Origin: B3-G11 sp039714175
GTDB lineage: Bacteria > Actinomycetota > Acidimicrobiia > Spongiisociales > UBA5794
NCBI GenBank assembly: GCA_039714175.1
Contig: JBDLJV010000142.1
Location: 1-5,551 of the forward strand
Direction: 5' to 3'
DNA: 5,551 nt
This document shows positions 1 to 5,392 of the stretch, piece after piece. Each line of letters begins with the position of its first letter. Within the stretch, counting starts at the first letter, position 1. Both the position numbers and the translations under genes were made by a program. Under the pieces are notes generated by a model. The model worked only from the letters and a program-made list of their open reading frames with translations. It made no database searches and was not told the DNA's origin.

Positions 1-1265
1 GCCTCTTCAACATGAAGTCCACCCATCCACGACGTCACGATCGGCTTCTTGTTGCGCTCGGCGGCGTCGATGATTGCGTTGGCGGCGTCAAGGGGGCGCG
101 TCATCGCTTGGGGCGTGAGGATGACGAGCACGCCGTCGACCTCGGGATCCTTCAGGCAGATATCGACGGCATCGCGATACCGGTCCGGTGGGGCGTCTCC
201 GATGATGTCCACGGGATTGTTCCTCGACCAGGTGTCCGGAAGCACTGCGTCGAGGCTCTTGATCGCGTCCTCGCTGAGATTGGCGAGCTTGAGTCCGACC
301 TCAGGCACATGGTCGGCTGCCAGCACTGCTGGTCCGCCCCCGTTGGTGATGATGGCAATGCGGTCCCCGCTGCTGGCGTAGCGCGAAGACAGCGTTCCGG
401 CTGCGGCAAACACTTGACTGATCGTCTCAACGCGAACGACACCCGACCGGTTGAGTGCCGCGGTGAATGCCTCGTCGCCACCGACGAGGGCACCTGTATG
501 GGACATCGATGCAGCGGCGCCTTCCGAGTGGCGACCCGCTTTGATCACGATCACCGGCTTGGCTCTCGCTGCGGCACGGAGTCCGCTCATGAATCGGCGG
601 GAATCCTGGAGACCTTCGATGTAGAGGATGATGCTGCGTGTCTGCGGATCAGACGCGAGGTAGTCGAGGATGTGTCCGAAATCGACATCAGCAGCGATGC
701 CGGTGGACACGACAGCTGAGAAGCCGATGTCACGGCCCTCGGCCCAATCGAGCATTGCCGTACACAGCGCACCCGACTGCGAGACAAGGGCGATACCGCC
801 CTGTGCAGCACTGTTGTTGCCGAAGGTGGCGTTCAACCCGATGCTCGGGCGGATGATCCCGAGGCAGTTGGGTCCCAGGAACCGGATCCCGTACGATTTG
901 GCAAGATCCTGCACCTTCGTTTCGAGAGCACGACCGGCGGCCCCAACCTCGCGGAACCCGGCGGAGAGAATGATCATCGACTTGACTCCGTGCCTACCGC
1001 ACTCCTCAACGATTGCCGGGACTGTGGCGGCTGGCGTTGCCACTACTGCCAGGTCGACAGGCTGGTCGATCGATTCGAGGTCCGGATACGCCCTGTGTCC
1101 CTGGATCTCCTCACGCTTCGGGTTGATGGGGTAGATCTCTCCGTTGAAATCTCCGCCGAGCAGATTCGCAAACACGATCTGTCCCACGGAGTCGGCGCGA
1201 TCGCTGGCACCGAACATGGCGACAGACTTGGGAGCGAAGAGCGCATGGAGGTAGTGGGTACGCAT
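1..1265 (-). CDS. Acetate--CoA ligase (ADP-forming)-type protein, CoA-binding and ligase domains; C-terminus cut off by window edge
   Basis: Translating the minus strand from the ATG at 1265 gives 421 uninterrupted codons running off the left edge, so the gene is partial. Visible parts in order: an N-terminal Rossmann CoA-binding domain (residues about 5-140) with SVAMFGAS near 14-21, ATPAATVP near 76-83 and GPNCLG at 131-136; a succinyl-CoA-ligase-like domain with SQSGA at 162-166 and SHTGAL at 255-260, whose His256 aligns with the phosphohistidine of ADP-forming acyl-CoA synthetases; and the start of a further ligase domain with TNGGGPA and NPVDIIGDA. The family interconverts acyl-CoA + ADP + Pi with acid + CoA + ATP in the cytoplasm. 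The wording of the motifs resembles the long (about 900 aa) fusions that add an ATP-grasp beta part and sometimes a GNAT acetyltransferase (Pat/YfiQ type); whether those follow cannot be seen. An AAGGAG at 1277-1282, 11 nt upstream, supports the start. Lysine acetyltransferase function is an alternative if the GNAT domain is present. Confidence 0.9.
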   Translation of the reverse strand, partial: MRTHYLHALFAPKSVAMFGASDRADSVGQIVFANLLGGDFNGEIYPINPKREEIQGHRAYPDLESIDQPVDLAVVATPAATVPAIVEECGRHGVKSMIILSAGFREVGAAGRALETKVQDLAKSYGIRFLGPNCLGIIRPSIGLNATFGNNSAAQGGIALVSQSGALCTAMLDWAEGRDIGFSAVVSTGIAADVDFGHILDYLASDPQTRSIILYIEGLQDSRRFMSGLRAAARAKPVIVIKAGRHSEGAAASMSHTGALVGGDEAFTAALNRSGVVRVETISQVFAAAGTLSSRYASSGDRIAIITNGGGPAVLAADHVPEVGLKLANLSEDAIKSLDAVLPDTWSRNNPVDIIGDAPPDRYRDAVDICLKDPEVDGVLVILTPQAMTRPLDAANAIIDAAERNKKPIVTSWMGGLHVEE

Positions 1266-1385
1266 TCGAAATCCTGCTCCTTCTGGCCGAAAGACAAGCG
1301 GCGTTGCTCTGTCATCATGCTACTTGAGGCGATCTGTGAGGCTGAATCGGTCAGATTCCGACGCGTGACGGTGCGTTCCGGACGC

Positions 1386-1421
1386 GAAGGGGCGGGATCT
1401 CCTGAGAGATCCCGCCCCTTC
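1386..1421 (-). terminator. Strong stem-loop, likely terminator of the 5'-nucleotidase gene (no U-tract)
   Basis: Positions 1386-1401 and 1406-1421 are perfect reverse complements: a 16-bp GC-rich stem closed by a 4-nt loop. It begins 17 nt downstream of the nucleotidase stop codon (TAA at 1440-1438) and lies about 120 nt before the start of the CoA ligase gene. On the minus strand the following bases (GCGTCCGGAACGC) contain no T-run, so this is a U-less hairpin of the kind often reported at gene ends in actinobacteria. Its placement at a gene end supports termination or 3'-end protection; this is inferred, not shown. Confidence 0.8.
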
Positions 1422-1437
1422 GGTAGCCGATCTTCCC

Positions 1438-3219
1438 TTACGGCAGTTCGTTCACACGATCTGTGCTTGGTGCACTGACCGGAGCGAATTCGGACAGATA
1501 GGCAACGAGCGCTTCGAGGTCGCCGCCGTTGTCGTACCAGAGGGCCTGGTTGATCTCCCCGAACGTGGTGAAGTTGTCTCCACCTTCCGCAAGGAAGTTG
1601 TTCGCCGTGACCGAGTACGTCGTCCCGAGGTCGAGCGGCACGCCGTCGATCTGGACATTGCCGACCGAGATCGCTGTGCACTCACCGTCTACGACCGTCG
1701 TCGACAGGTCGTATGTGAATCCATCAGACACACCGAGGTGCAGGATCGGACGACTCGACCCCACCGGCTGGCACTGCTCCTCGAGCACGGACACGATCTG
1801 GGCGCCGGTCATCGGGAACGTCTTGAGCGTGTTGCCAAAGGGCTGGAATGTGAGCGCTTCGCTGTAGGTCACGACACCTGCGGGCTCCCCGTGGGGGGAG
1901 TCGGCATACACGAGATCCGAGCGAACGCCACCCGGGTTCATGAATGTCACTACGGACGCCGTGAACTTCGCTGCCATCCATTGCTGTGCATCGGCAACGA
2001 GATTGCCGGCTGCGGACTCGACACCGCGATCGGACCCCGTTGGGTCGCCACCGCGGTTGATGTCCTCAGCGATCTCACCAACGGGGACGCTGCCTCGCTC
2101 AACGAAGAGCGGAGCCCACTTCTCGATGACGGCAGTAACTCCTGCATGTGGAGACAGTCCGTCTTTCCATACAGCATGGTTCTGCGCCGTGCTGAGATCG
2201 CGGCGGACATCCTGGGTCCGCTTATCGAGGACAAGGTCGAACTCGGAGACGACACGTCCGTACGAGTAGGCGCTCGTGACCATGCGGCCGTTGCCAGCAG
2301 GGTCGTCGAGTACGCAGTTGTACGGCAGGTGTGTATGTCCGGTGACGACCGCGTCGATCGCGGGATCGAGCGCATCGTTGATTGCGACAATCGGGCCCGA
2401 AATGCCGACGCACGCATCGACGTCCCCTGGGGCCGGTGTCTGGGAACCGCCCTCGTGCAAGAGCACGATGATCGCTTCAACACCCTGTTCCTGAAGAATC
2501 GGAACGAGAGCGTTCGCCGTTTCGGCTTCATCGAGGAAGTTGAGTCCTTCAACTCCCGAGGCTGCAACGAGCGTGTCTGTGGCTTCGAGCGTCATGCCGA
2601 TGAAGGCCACGTCGATGCCCTCGAACCGCTCGATCGAGTACGGCGGCAGAGGCGTGCCACTGCCGTCTTCGTAGACGACGTTGGCCGACAGCCACTGGAA
2701 GTCTGCACCCGCATACGGTGCATCAGGGAAGTAGCAGCCATCGTCGGGGTGACATCCACCGTTCTGCATGCGGAGCAGCTCGGTGATGCCTTCGTCGAAC
2801 TCGTGGTTGCCGACACCCGAGATGTCGAGACCCATGACGTTCAGTGATTCGACCGAGGGTTCATCGTGGAACAAGCCCGAAAGCGCAGGCGATCCACCGA
2901 TGAGGTCGCCAGCGGCAACCGTGATCGAGTACTTGTTGCCAGCCCGTAGTTCATCGAGCTTGGTTGCGAGGTACTCACCTCCACCTGCTCGTTCCCCGTC
3001 GATTCTGACGCCGAAGTTGTTCTCGAGATTCCCGTGGTAGTCGTTGAATGCCAGCATCTGGACTTCGACGAGCTGACCTGCAGGGTCTGGATTTCCGGGC
3101 GGTTGTGGATTGTCGTTGCGTCCGGCGAGTGCCGCCGGGGCCGCCATTACGGCAAGAACCAAGAGGAGCACGAGGACCATCAGGCCTCTCGATCTCCGCC
3201 TTCCTTGTACTCGGGGCAT
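1438..3219 (-). CDS. Secreted bifunctional metallophosphatase/5'-nucleotidase
   Basis: 593 residues, close to the usual size of the UshA/YfkN-type family, which hydrolyses extracellular nucleotides and other phosphate esters using two metal ions. Residues 1-32 form a signal peptide: an Arg-rich start, a Leu/Val/Ala core and an ALA-G cleavage site. The metallophosphoesterase domain shows every expected metal-site motif: D60-Y-H62, G104-D105, G137-NHEFD-142, H255 in LLHEGG and G294-HTH-297. The C-terminal nucleotidase domain shows NPGGVR (428-433), PFGN (460-463) and NNFLAEGGDNF (540-550), the substrate-side motifs; F550 may stack on the base. Cysteine pairs at 156/162, 270/302 and 483/514 fit disulfides outside the cytoplasm. 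There is no C-terminal sorting motif or membrane helix, so it is probably released or periplasm-like. I chose ATG 3219 because GGGAGGG at 3224-3230 fits it best; ATG 3222 is nearly as good, and ATG 3282 would put 21 unlikely residues ahead of the signal peptide. Likely role: phosphate or nucleoside scavenging; the substrate is not determinable here. Confidence 0.95.
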   Translation of the reverse strand: MPRVQGRRRSRGLMVLVLLLVLAVMAAPAALAGRNDNPQPPGNPDPAGQLVEVQMLAFNDYHGNLENNFGVRIDGERAGGGEYLATKLDELRAGNKYSITVAAGDLIGGSPALSGLFHDEPSVESLNVMGLDISGVGNHEFDEGITELLRMQNGGCHPDDGCYFPDAPYAGADFQWLSANVVYEDGSGTPLPPYSIERFEGIDVAFIGMTLEATDTLVAASGVEGLNFLDEAETANALVPILQEQGVEAIIVLLHEGGSQTPAPGDVDACVGISGPIVAINDALDPAIDAVVTGHTHLPYNCVLDDPAGNGRMVTSAYSYGRVVSEFDLVLDKRTQDVRRDLSTAQNHAVWKDGLSPHAGVTAVIEKWAPLFVERGSVPVGEIAEDINRGGDPTGSDRGVESAAGNLVADAQQWMAAKFTASVVTFMNPGGVRSDLVYADSPHGEPAGVVTYSEALTFQPFGNTLKTFPMTGAQIVSVLEEQCQPVGSSRPILHLGVSDGFTYDLSTTVVDGECTAISVGNVQIDGVPLDLGTTYSVTANNFLAEGGDNFTTFGEINQALWYDNGGDLEALVAYLSEFAPVSAPSTDRVNELP

Positions 3220-3223
3220 CATG

Positions 3224-3230
3224 CCCTCCC
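3224..3230 (-). promoter_or_regulatory. Ribosome binding site that fixes the 5'-nucleotidase start
   Basis: On the minus strand the sequence reads AGAGGGAGGGC followed by two consecutive ATG codons (3222 and 3219). The GGAGG core is only 2 nt from the first ATG but 5 nt from the second, so 3219 is preferred. Both give the same signal peptide, differing by one Met. The upstream ATG at 3282 has no comparable site. Confidence 0.7.
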
Positions 3231-3233
3231 TCT

Positions 3234-3249
3234 GCTGCCCAATGGCAGC
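3234..3249 (-). promoter_or_regulatory. Small stem-loop abutting the nucleotidase ribosome binding site
   Basis: Positions 3234-3239 and 3244-3249 are exact reverse complements (6-bp stem, 4-nt loop; GCTGCC/GGCAGC), immediately upstream of the purine-rich Shine-Dalgarno stretch (3224-3233). It would lie in the 5' leader of the nucleotidase mRNA. It could modulate translation or simply be chance; a 6-bp stem is weak evidence. Confidence 0.3.
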
Positions 3250-3510
3250 GTCAGTCGCTTGTGGATGGACTTCCGGATGCACTCGATAGCCCAGATCGAG
3301 ACATGCTCAGCGTTGCGAGGCAACCATTGTAGGTGGCAGAGATTCCTGTGTGCTCGTAGCGCTTGGTGGGAGGAACGGAACCCCCCGCACCCGGACGAGG
3401 AAGATGTTCTAGCCACCAGCCTGCGCCTGGGTCGCTGGGGCACGGGTCATGCCGAGCGAAGGCCGCAAGGGCGGTTCACCCACCTCGGTTCGTATTGCTC
3501 CGCGCCGTCG
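3250..3510. other. Gene-free stretch between phosphotransferase and 5'-nucleotidase genes
   Basis: No frame here has coding-like character joined to a plausible start, and no known RNA gene folds convincingly. On the minus strand the region runs from the phosphotransferase stop codon towards the nucleotidase leader, so it should contain that gene's promoter, but I cannot identify a -35/-10 pair. Weak secondary structure is visible: CCGC/GCGG around a 4-nt loop at 3463-3474 nested inside CCGAG/CTCGG at 3452-3456 and 3484-3488, just after the phosphotransferase stop, a possible weak terminator; and GTTGC/GCAAC at 3312-3324. Confidence 0.5.
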
Positions 3511-4725
3511 TCAAAGGGATGTCGTGGCCGCCGAAGCGAGCCACTGTTCGGCCAATTCGAGTCTCTTCTCTGTGGCGTTTCTCCAGTTGGCCTCTTGGAC
3601 CCGGAAGGGTCCAAGAGCGAAACCCAGGAGGGCCGCAGCAACCCGTACCCGTAGTTGCCGGGGATCGACAACAGATCCAAATCCGCTCGTGAGTTCTGCG
3701 CCGTATCGTGCGGCGGCCTGCGCACTGTTGGGTCGAGCCGACGCAACTGCAGCAAGGTGCGCAAGGATGTTCGCGAGGTCGTCGGTACGCTCGCCTGATC
3801 CGACCGTGTCGATGTCCACGAGGCCCGTGATCTCTCCGTGCTGGATCATGATCTGCGACGAGTGGAAGTCGCCGTGCATTGTCCGGTGGGGTTCTGGTCG
3901 GGCCAGCTCCTCGATCGTGTGCGCGAGGGCGCTCGCCCGATGCTCAAGCTTCGGGTGAACGGTGCTTATGAACTCCGCGTGGCTCGTCACACGATCGACG
4001 AGCCGTGGCCGAGTCGTGCCGGGTACCTCGATGCCCTCGAGAGAATCCAGGAGATCGAGGAGCGAAGCTGCTGAGGGCAGGGCGTCTCCGCCGCCCTCGA
4101 TTCCAGAGAGCAATGAGATCCCGTCGAGGGCCTGGAGCATCACGATTCCCTGGGCCTCCGACCAGCCGAGGCTCGTGGGTATAGGTGCCTGCCCGACCAG
4201 CAGATCGTGTCGATTCTGGAGCTGGGCGATCCGCTCGGGTCGCACGATCTTGGCGAAGACGCGCTCGCGACGTGTCCGAATCTCGACAACAGCGCGTCGC
4301 CCGGGCCTGTACGCCCTTCTCCGCGATGTTGCGCCTTCGGATTCGACACCGAGCTGTTCGAGCAACTGACCTGCCGACTTCTCCGAGGAAGCGGTTTTGA
4401 GGCCTGGTAGGTAAGGATCATCGGGGACCTGCCAGACGCCGACCTGTGCTTCGCCTGCAGTTACCACGGCTATCCCCTGTGGGATGCGGCGACCCACTGT
4501 GATCACGAACGTCTCAGTCCTGGGCTCGCCGCCGTCGATAGCGACCATGGCTGTGAACTGAGCAACGACGCTCCGTCCCGGAATGAATCGGATCTGGACC
4601 GGTCTCGCGCTCGAAGCGAGAGATATCGAAGGTCCCAAGGCGGCCGCGATGAGATCGGTTCCACTGTTGAGGACAAGCCCGAGATCCGGGTGAGATGTGT
4701 ACAGGATGTGGTCGGGGTCGCTCAC
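3511..4725 (-). CDS. Aminoglycoside phosphotransferase (APH)/choline kinase-family phosphotransferase
   Basis: 404 residues, starting at GTG 4725 and ending TGA 3513-3511. The catalytic core is recognisable: HGDFHSSQ at 284-291 (Brenner-type motif, catalytic Asp286, with Gln291 where Asn is more usual) and VDIDTVGSG at 303-311, with D304/D306 as the metal-binding DxD and D315/D316 following. VFAK at 156-159 offers Lys159 as the ATP-phosphate lysine. The family transfers the ATP gamma-phosphate to hydroxyl groups of small molecules or sugars in the cytoplasm; the substrate cannot be read from sequence and drug resistance should not be assumed. The protein is about 100 residues longer than typical members: an N-terminal segment (about 40-110) carries FIPGRSVV, echoed by YRPGRRAVV at 139-147, suggesting a degenerate second N-lobe. 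The upstream frame has no ATG, GTG or TTG before an in-frame TAA, so GTG 4725 is the most upstream standard start. It has no good Shine-Dalgarno site of its own; a three-codon ORF overlaps it. A neighbouring sugar-pathway gene that might name the substrate is absent. Confidence 0.85.
   Translation of the reverse strand: MSDPDHILYTSHPDLGLVLNSGTDLIAAALGPSISLASSARPVQIRFIPGRSVVAQFTAMVAIDGGEPRTETFVITVGRRIPQGIAVVTAGEAQVGVWQVPDDPYLPGLKTASSEKSAGQLLEQLGVESEGATSRRRAYRPGRRAVVEIRTRRERVFAKIVRPERIAQLQNRHDLLVGQAPIPTSLGWSEAQGIVMLQALDGISLLSGIEGGGDALPSAASLLDLLDSLEGIEVPGTTRPRLVDRVTSHAEFISTVHPKLEHRASALAHTIEELARPEPHRTMHGDFHSSQIMIQHGEITGLVDIDTVGSGERTDDLANILAHLAAVASARPNSAQAAARYGAELTSGFGSVVDPRQLRVRVAAALLGFALGPFRVQEANWRNATEKRLELAEQWLASAATTSL
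3592..3617 (-). repeat. Perfect 11-bp inverted repeat inside the phosphotransferase gene
   Basis: Positions 3592-3602 and 3607-3617 are exact reverse complements around a 4-nt loop (GGAA on plus, TTCC on minus). On the mRNA this is a hairpin located about 80 nt before the stop codon, in the codons for residues around 370-378 (LGPFRVQE). It overlaps coding sequence, so codon constraints alone could have produced it, but a perfect stem of this length with a tight loop is uncommon by chance. Confidence 0.6.
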
Positions 4726-4733
4726 CGAGCCAT
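4722..4733 (-). other. Possible three-codon leader ORF (Met-Ala-Arg-stop) overlapping the phosphotransferase start
   Basis: On the minus strand ATG GCT CGG TGA occupies 4733-4722, and the GTG start of the phosphotransferase (4725-4723) overlaps its last codon and stop. An AAGGA at 4748-4744 is 10 nt from this ATG but 18 nt from the GTG, so the ribosome site fits the minicistron better than the main gene. Translation of the main gene could occur by re-initiation after the TGA. This is suggestive only; the GTG could also be read from a leaderless or differently structured mRNA. Confidence 0.3.
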
Positions 4734-4759
4734 GATGACAGGATCCTTCCCGTAGATGC

Positions 4760-4787
4760 GTTAACGAACGTTTAGTGCTCGGTTAAC
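4760..4787. repeat. Two GTTAAC palindromes 22 bp apart, candidate operator in divergent intergenic region
   Basis: GTTAAC occurs at 4760-4765 and 4782-4787, with a third palindrome, AACGTT, between them at 4767-4772. A 22-bp centre-to-centre spacing equals about two helical turns, placing both sites on the same DNA face. The region lies between the divergently transcribed phosphotransferase and (E/D)SP-repeat genes, where a shared operator would be expected. No matching regulator gene is in the window. Confidence 0.3.
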
Positions 4788-4789
4788 TA
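4761..4789 (+). promoter_or_regulatory. Possible housekeeping-type promoter for the (E/D)SP-repeat gene
   Basis: TTAACG (4761-4766) and TAACTA (4784-4789) are separated by exactly 17 bp on the plus strand, with the gene's start codon 85 bp downstream. The -35 box matches TTGACA at four positions; the -10 box is a poor match to TATAAT, and TACAAA at 4788-4793 is an alternative -10 without a good partner. It overlaps the GTTAAC sites, so a repressor bound there would block it. A weak assignment by eye. Confidence 0.25.
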
Positions 4790-4861
4790 CAAAGGGTATG
4801 CAACCGGGTACGGTGAAGGCACGCTTCTCGGATACGTGAGGCGGACGAAACCCACGGCAAG

Positions 4862-4867
4862 AAGGAG
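4862..4867 (+). promoter_or_regulatory. Ribosome binding site that fixes the (E/D)SP-repeat gene start
   Basis: AAGGAG lies 7 nt upstream of ATG 4875, an ideal spacing. The longer reading from GTG 4836 lacks such a site and would place 13 extra basic residues before the signal peptide, so ATG 4875 is preferred. Confidence 0.8.
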
Positions 4868-4874
4868 AGACACC

Positions 4875-5303
4875 ATGGCACCACCCAACCCACGTAGGGT
4901 CATCGCCGGAACCCTCGCAACTGCAATCACGCTCACCGCCGGTGCTGCGATCGCATCGGATGTTGGAACCGAAGGCGATGCTCCGAAGCTCGACGACGTC
5001 GTACTGATTCGCGATGTGCCGCAACCGGAATTCTCCGTGTCGGACTTCAACATTCTGGCGGATGACTCTGTGGCTTCGCCATTTGACTCGGTCCTCTCCA
5101 CCGATTCAGTCGAATCGATAGAGAGCCCTGAGAGCCCCGACAGCCCTGAGAGTCCGGAGAGTCCTGAGAGCCCTGAGAGCCCTGAGAGCCCGGACAGCCC
5201 CGAGAGCCCTGAGAGCCCCGAGAGCCCCGAGAGCCCGGACAGCCCGGACAGTCCGGACAGTCCGGACAGTCCCGACAGCCCGGACTCGGTGGACTCGCCC
5301 TGA
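4875..5303 (+). CDS. Small exported acidic protein with C-terminal (Glu/Asp)-Ser-Pro triplet repeats
   Basis: 142 residues; no family recognised. Residues 1-27 look like a signal peptide: RR at 7-8, an Ala/Thr/Leu/Ile core and a likely AIA-S cleavage site. The mature part begins with a non-repetitive acidic stretch (28-63, with DAPKLDDVVLIRDVPQPEF), passes through degenerate repeat-like residues (DSV, ASP, DSV, DSV, ESI at about 64-82), then 18 consecutive (E/D)SP triplets (83-136), ending DSVDSP. Thirteen units nearer the N-terminus are mostly ESP, and the last five are all DSP. The mature protein would be strongly negative, rich in Pro and almost surely disordered or extended. There is no Cys, LPxTG motif or second membrane helix, so it is probably free outside the membrane. 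Wall-spanning spacer, cation binding or surface hydration are possible roles, none demonstrated. The start is set by AAGGAG at 4862-4867. The gene stands alone, divergent from the phosphotransferase gene and closed by a stem-loop at 5338-5365. The strong ribosome site and signal peptide argue for a real gene despite the low complexity. Confidence 0.8.
   Translation: MAPPNPRRVIAGTLATAITLTAGAAIASDVGTEGDAPKLDDVVLIRDVPQPEFSVSDFNILADDSVASPFDSVLSTDSVESIESPESPDSPESPESPESPESPESPDSPESPESPESPESPDSPDSPDSPDSPDSPDSVDSP
5121..5282 (+). repeat. 18-unit, 9-bp in-frame tandem repeat (GAN-AGY-CCN)
   Basis: Eighteen consecutive 9-bp units, each following GA(G/C) AG(C/T) CC(T/C/G), fill 162 bp without interruption and encode (E/D)SP. 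Every serine in the array uses AGC or AGT. Units 3, 9 and 14-18 are GAC (Asp), the others GAG (Glu). Because units are a multiple of three, copy-number change would lengthen or shorten the protein without a frameshift, as expected from replication slippage. The reverse strand yields a Gly-rich shadow reading frame, which I do not consider a gene. Confidence 0.95.
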
Positions 5304-5337
5304 GTCGTTCAGTGTCCTGAACCACCGCTGTAGAGGT

Positions 5338-5365
5338 GTTGCCCCCTGATTGATCAGGGGGCAAC
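5338..5365. terminator. Stem-loop between convergent genes, likely bidirectional terminator
   Basis: Positions 5338-5350 and 5353-5365 are exact reverse complements (13 bp on paper; the innermost pairs must open to form a loop of about 4-6 nt). The arms carry runs of five C and five G. It lies 35 nt after the (E/D)SP gene stop and 28 nt after the stop of the minus-strand gene to its right, so it can serve both convergent transcripts. Neither side has a T-run. Confidence 0.75.
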
Positions 5366-5392
5366 CTCGCGTGTGCGCCCGAATCGGTTCCG

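Noticed and set aside
12..719. 235-codon plus-strand open frame opposite the CoA ligase gene
   Set aside because: The minus strand encodes a clear ADP-forming CoA ligase family protein through the same bases; the plus frame has no motif, ribosome site or neighbour support.
1738..2847. 369-codon plus-strand open frame antisense to the nucleotidase
   Set aside because: It lies entirely within a gene with complete family motifs, its product is rich in Arg, His, Val and Asp with no recognisable motif, and long antisense frames are normal in GC-rich genes.
3359..3435. tRNA-like segment on the minus strand (GGTTC-like T-arm, GGTGGCTAG D-arm-like, CCACCA)
   Set aside because: The T-loop lacks the conserved purine-A, no 7-bp acceptor stem can be paired, and the anticodon stem would need a 9-nt loop. 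The resemblance is local only.
3034..3654. 206-codon plus-strand open frame across the gene-free stretch
   Set aside because: It overlaps the signal-peptide end of the nucleotidase and the end of the phosphotransferase on the other strand, has irregular composition (many Arg, Ser, Cys, Trp) and no ribosome site.
3511..4725. Antibiotic resistance gene
   Set aside because: Only the general APH-fold motifs are visible; the length and divergent N-terminus do not match known drug-modifying enzymes that I recognise, and there is no mobile context.
5121..5282. CRISPR array or satellite
   Set aside because: Units are 9 bp, contiguous, without spacers, and stay in frame with the surrounding coding sequence; it is a coding microrepeat.
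5047..5364. Collagen-like Gly-rich minus-strand frame opposite the (E/D)SP repeats
   Set aside because: The Gly-Ser-Gln/Arg pattern is simply the reverse reading of the 9-bp repeat; the plus-strand gene has a ribosome site and signal peptide, and this frame runs through the terminator hairpin.
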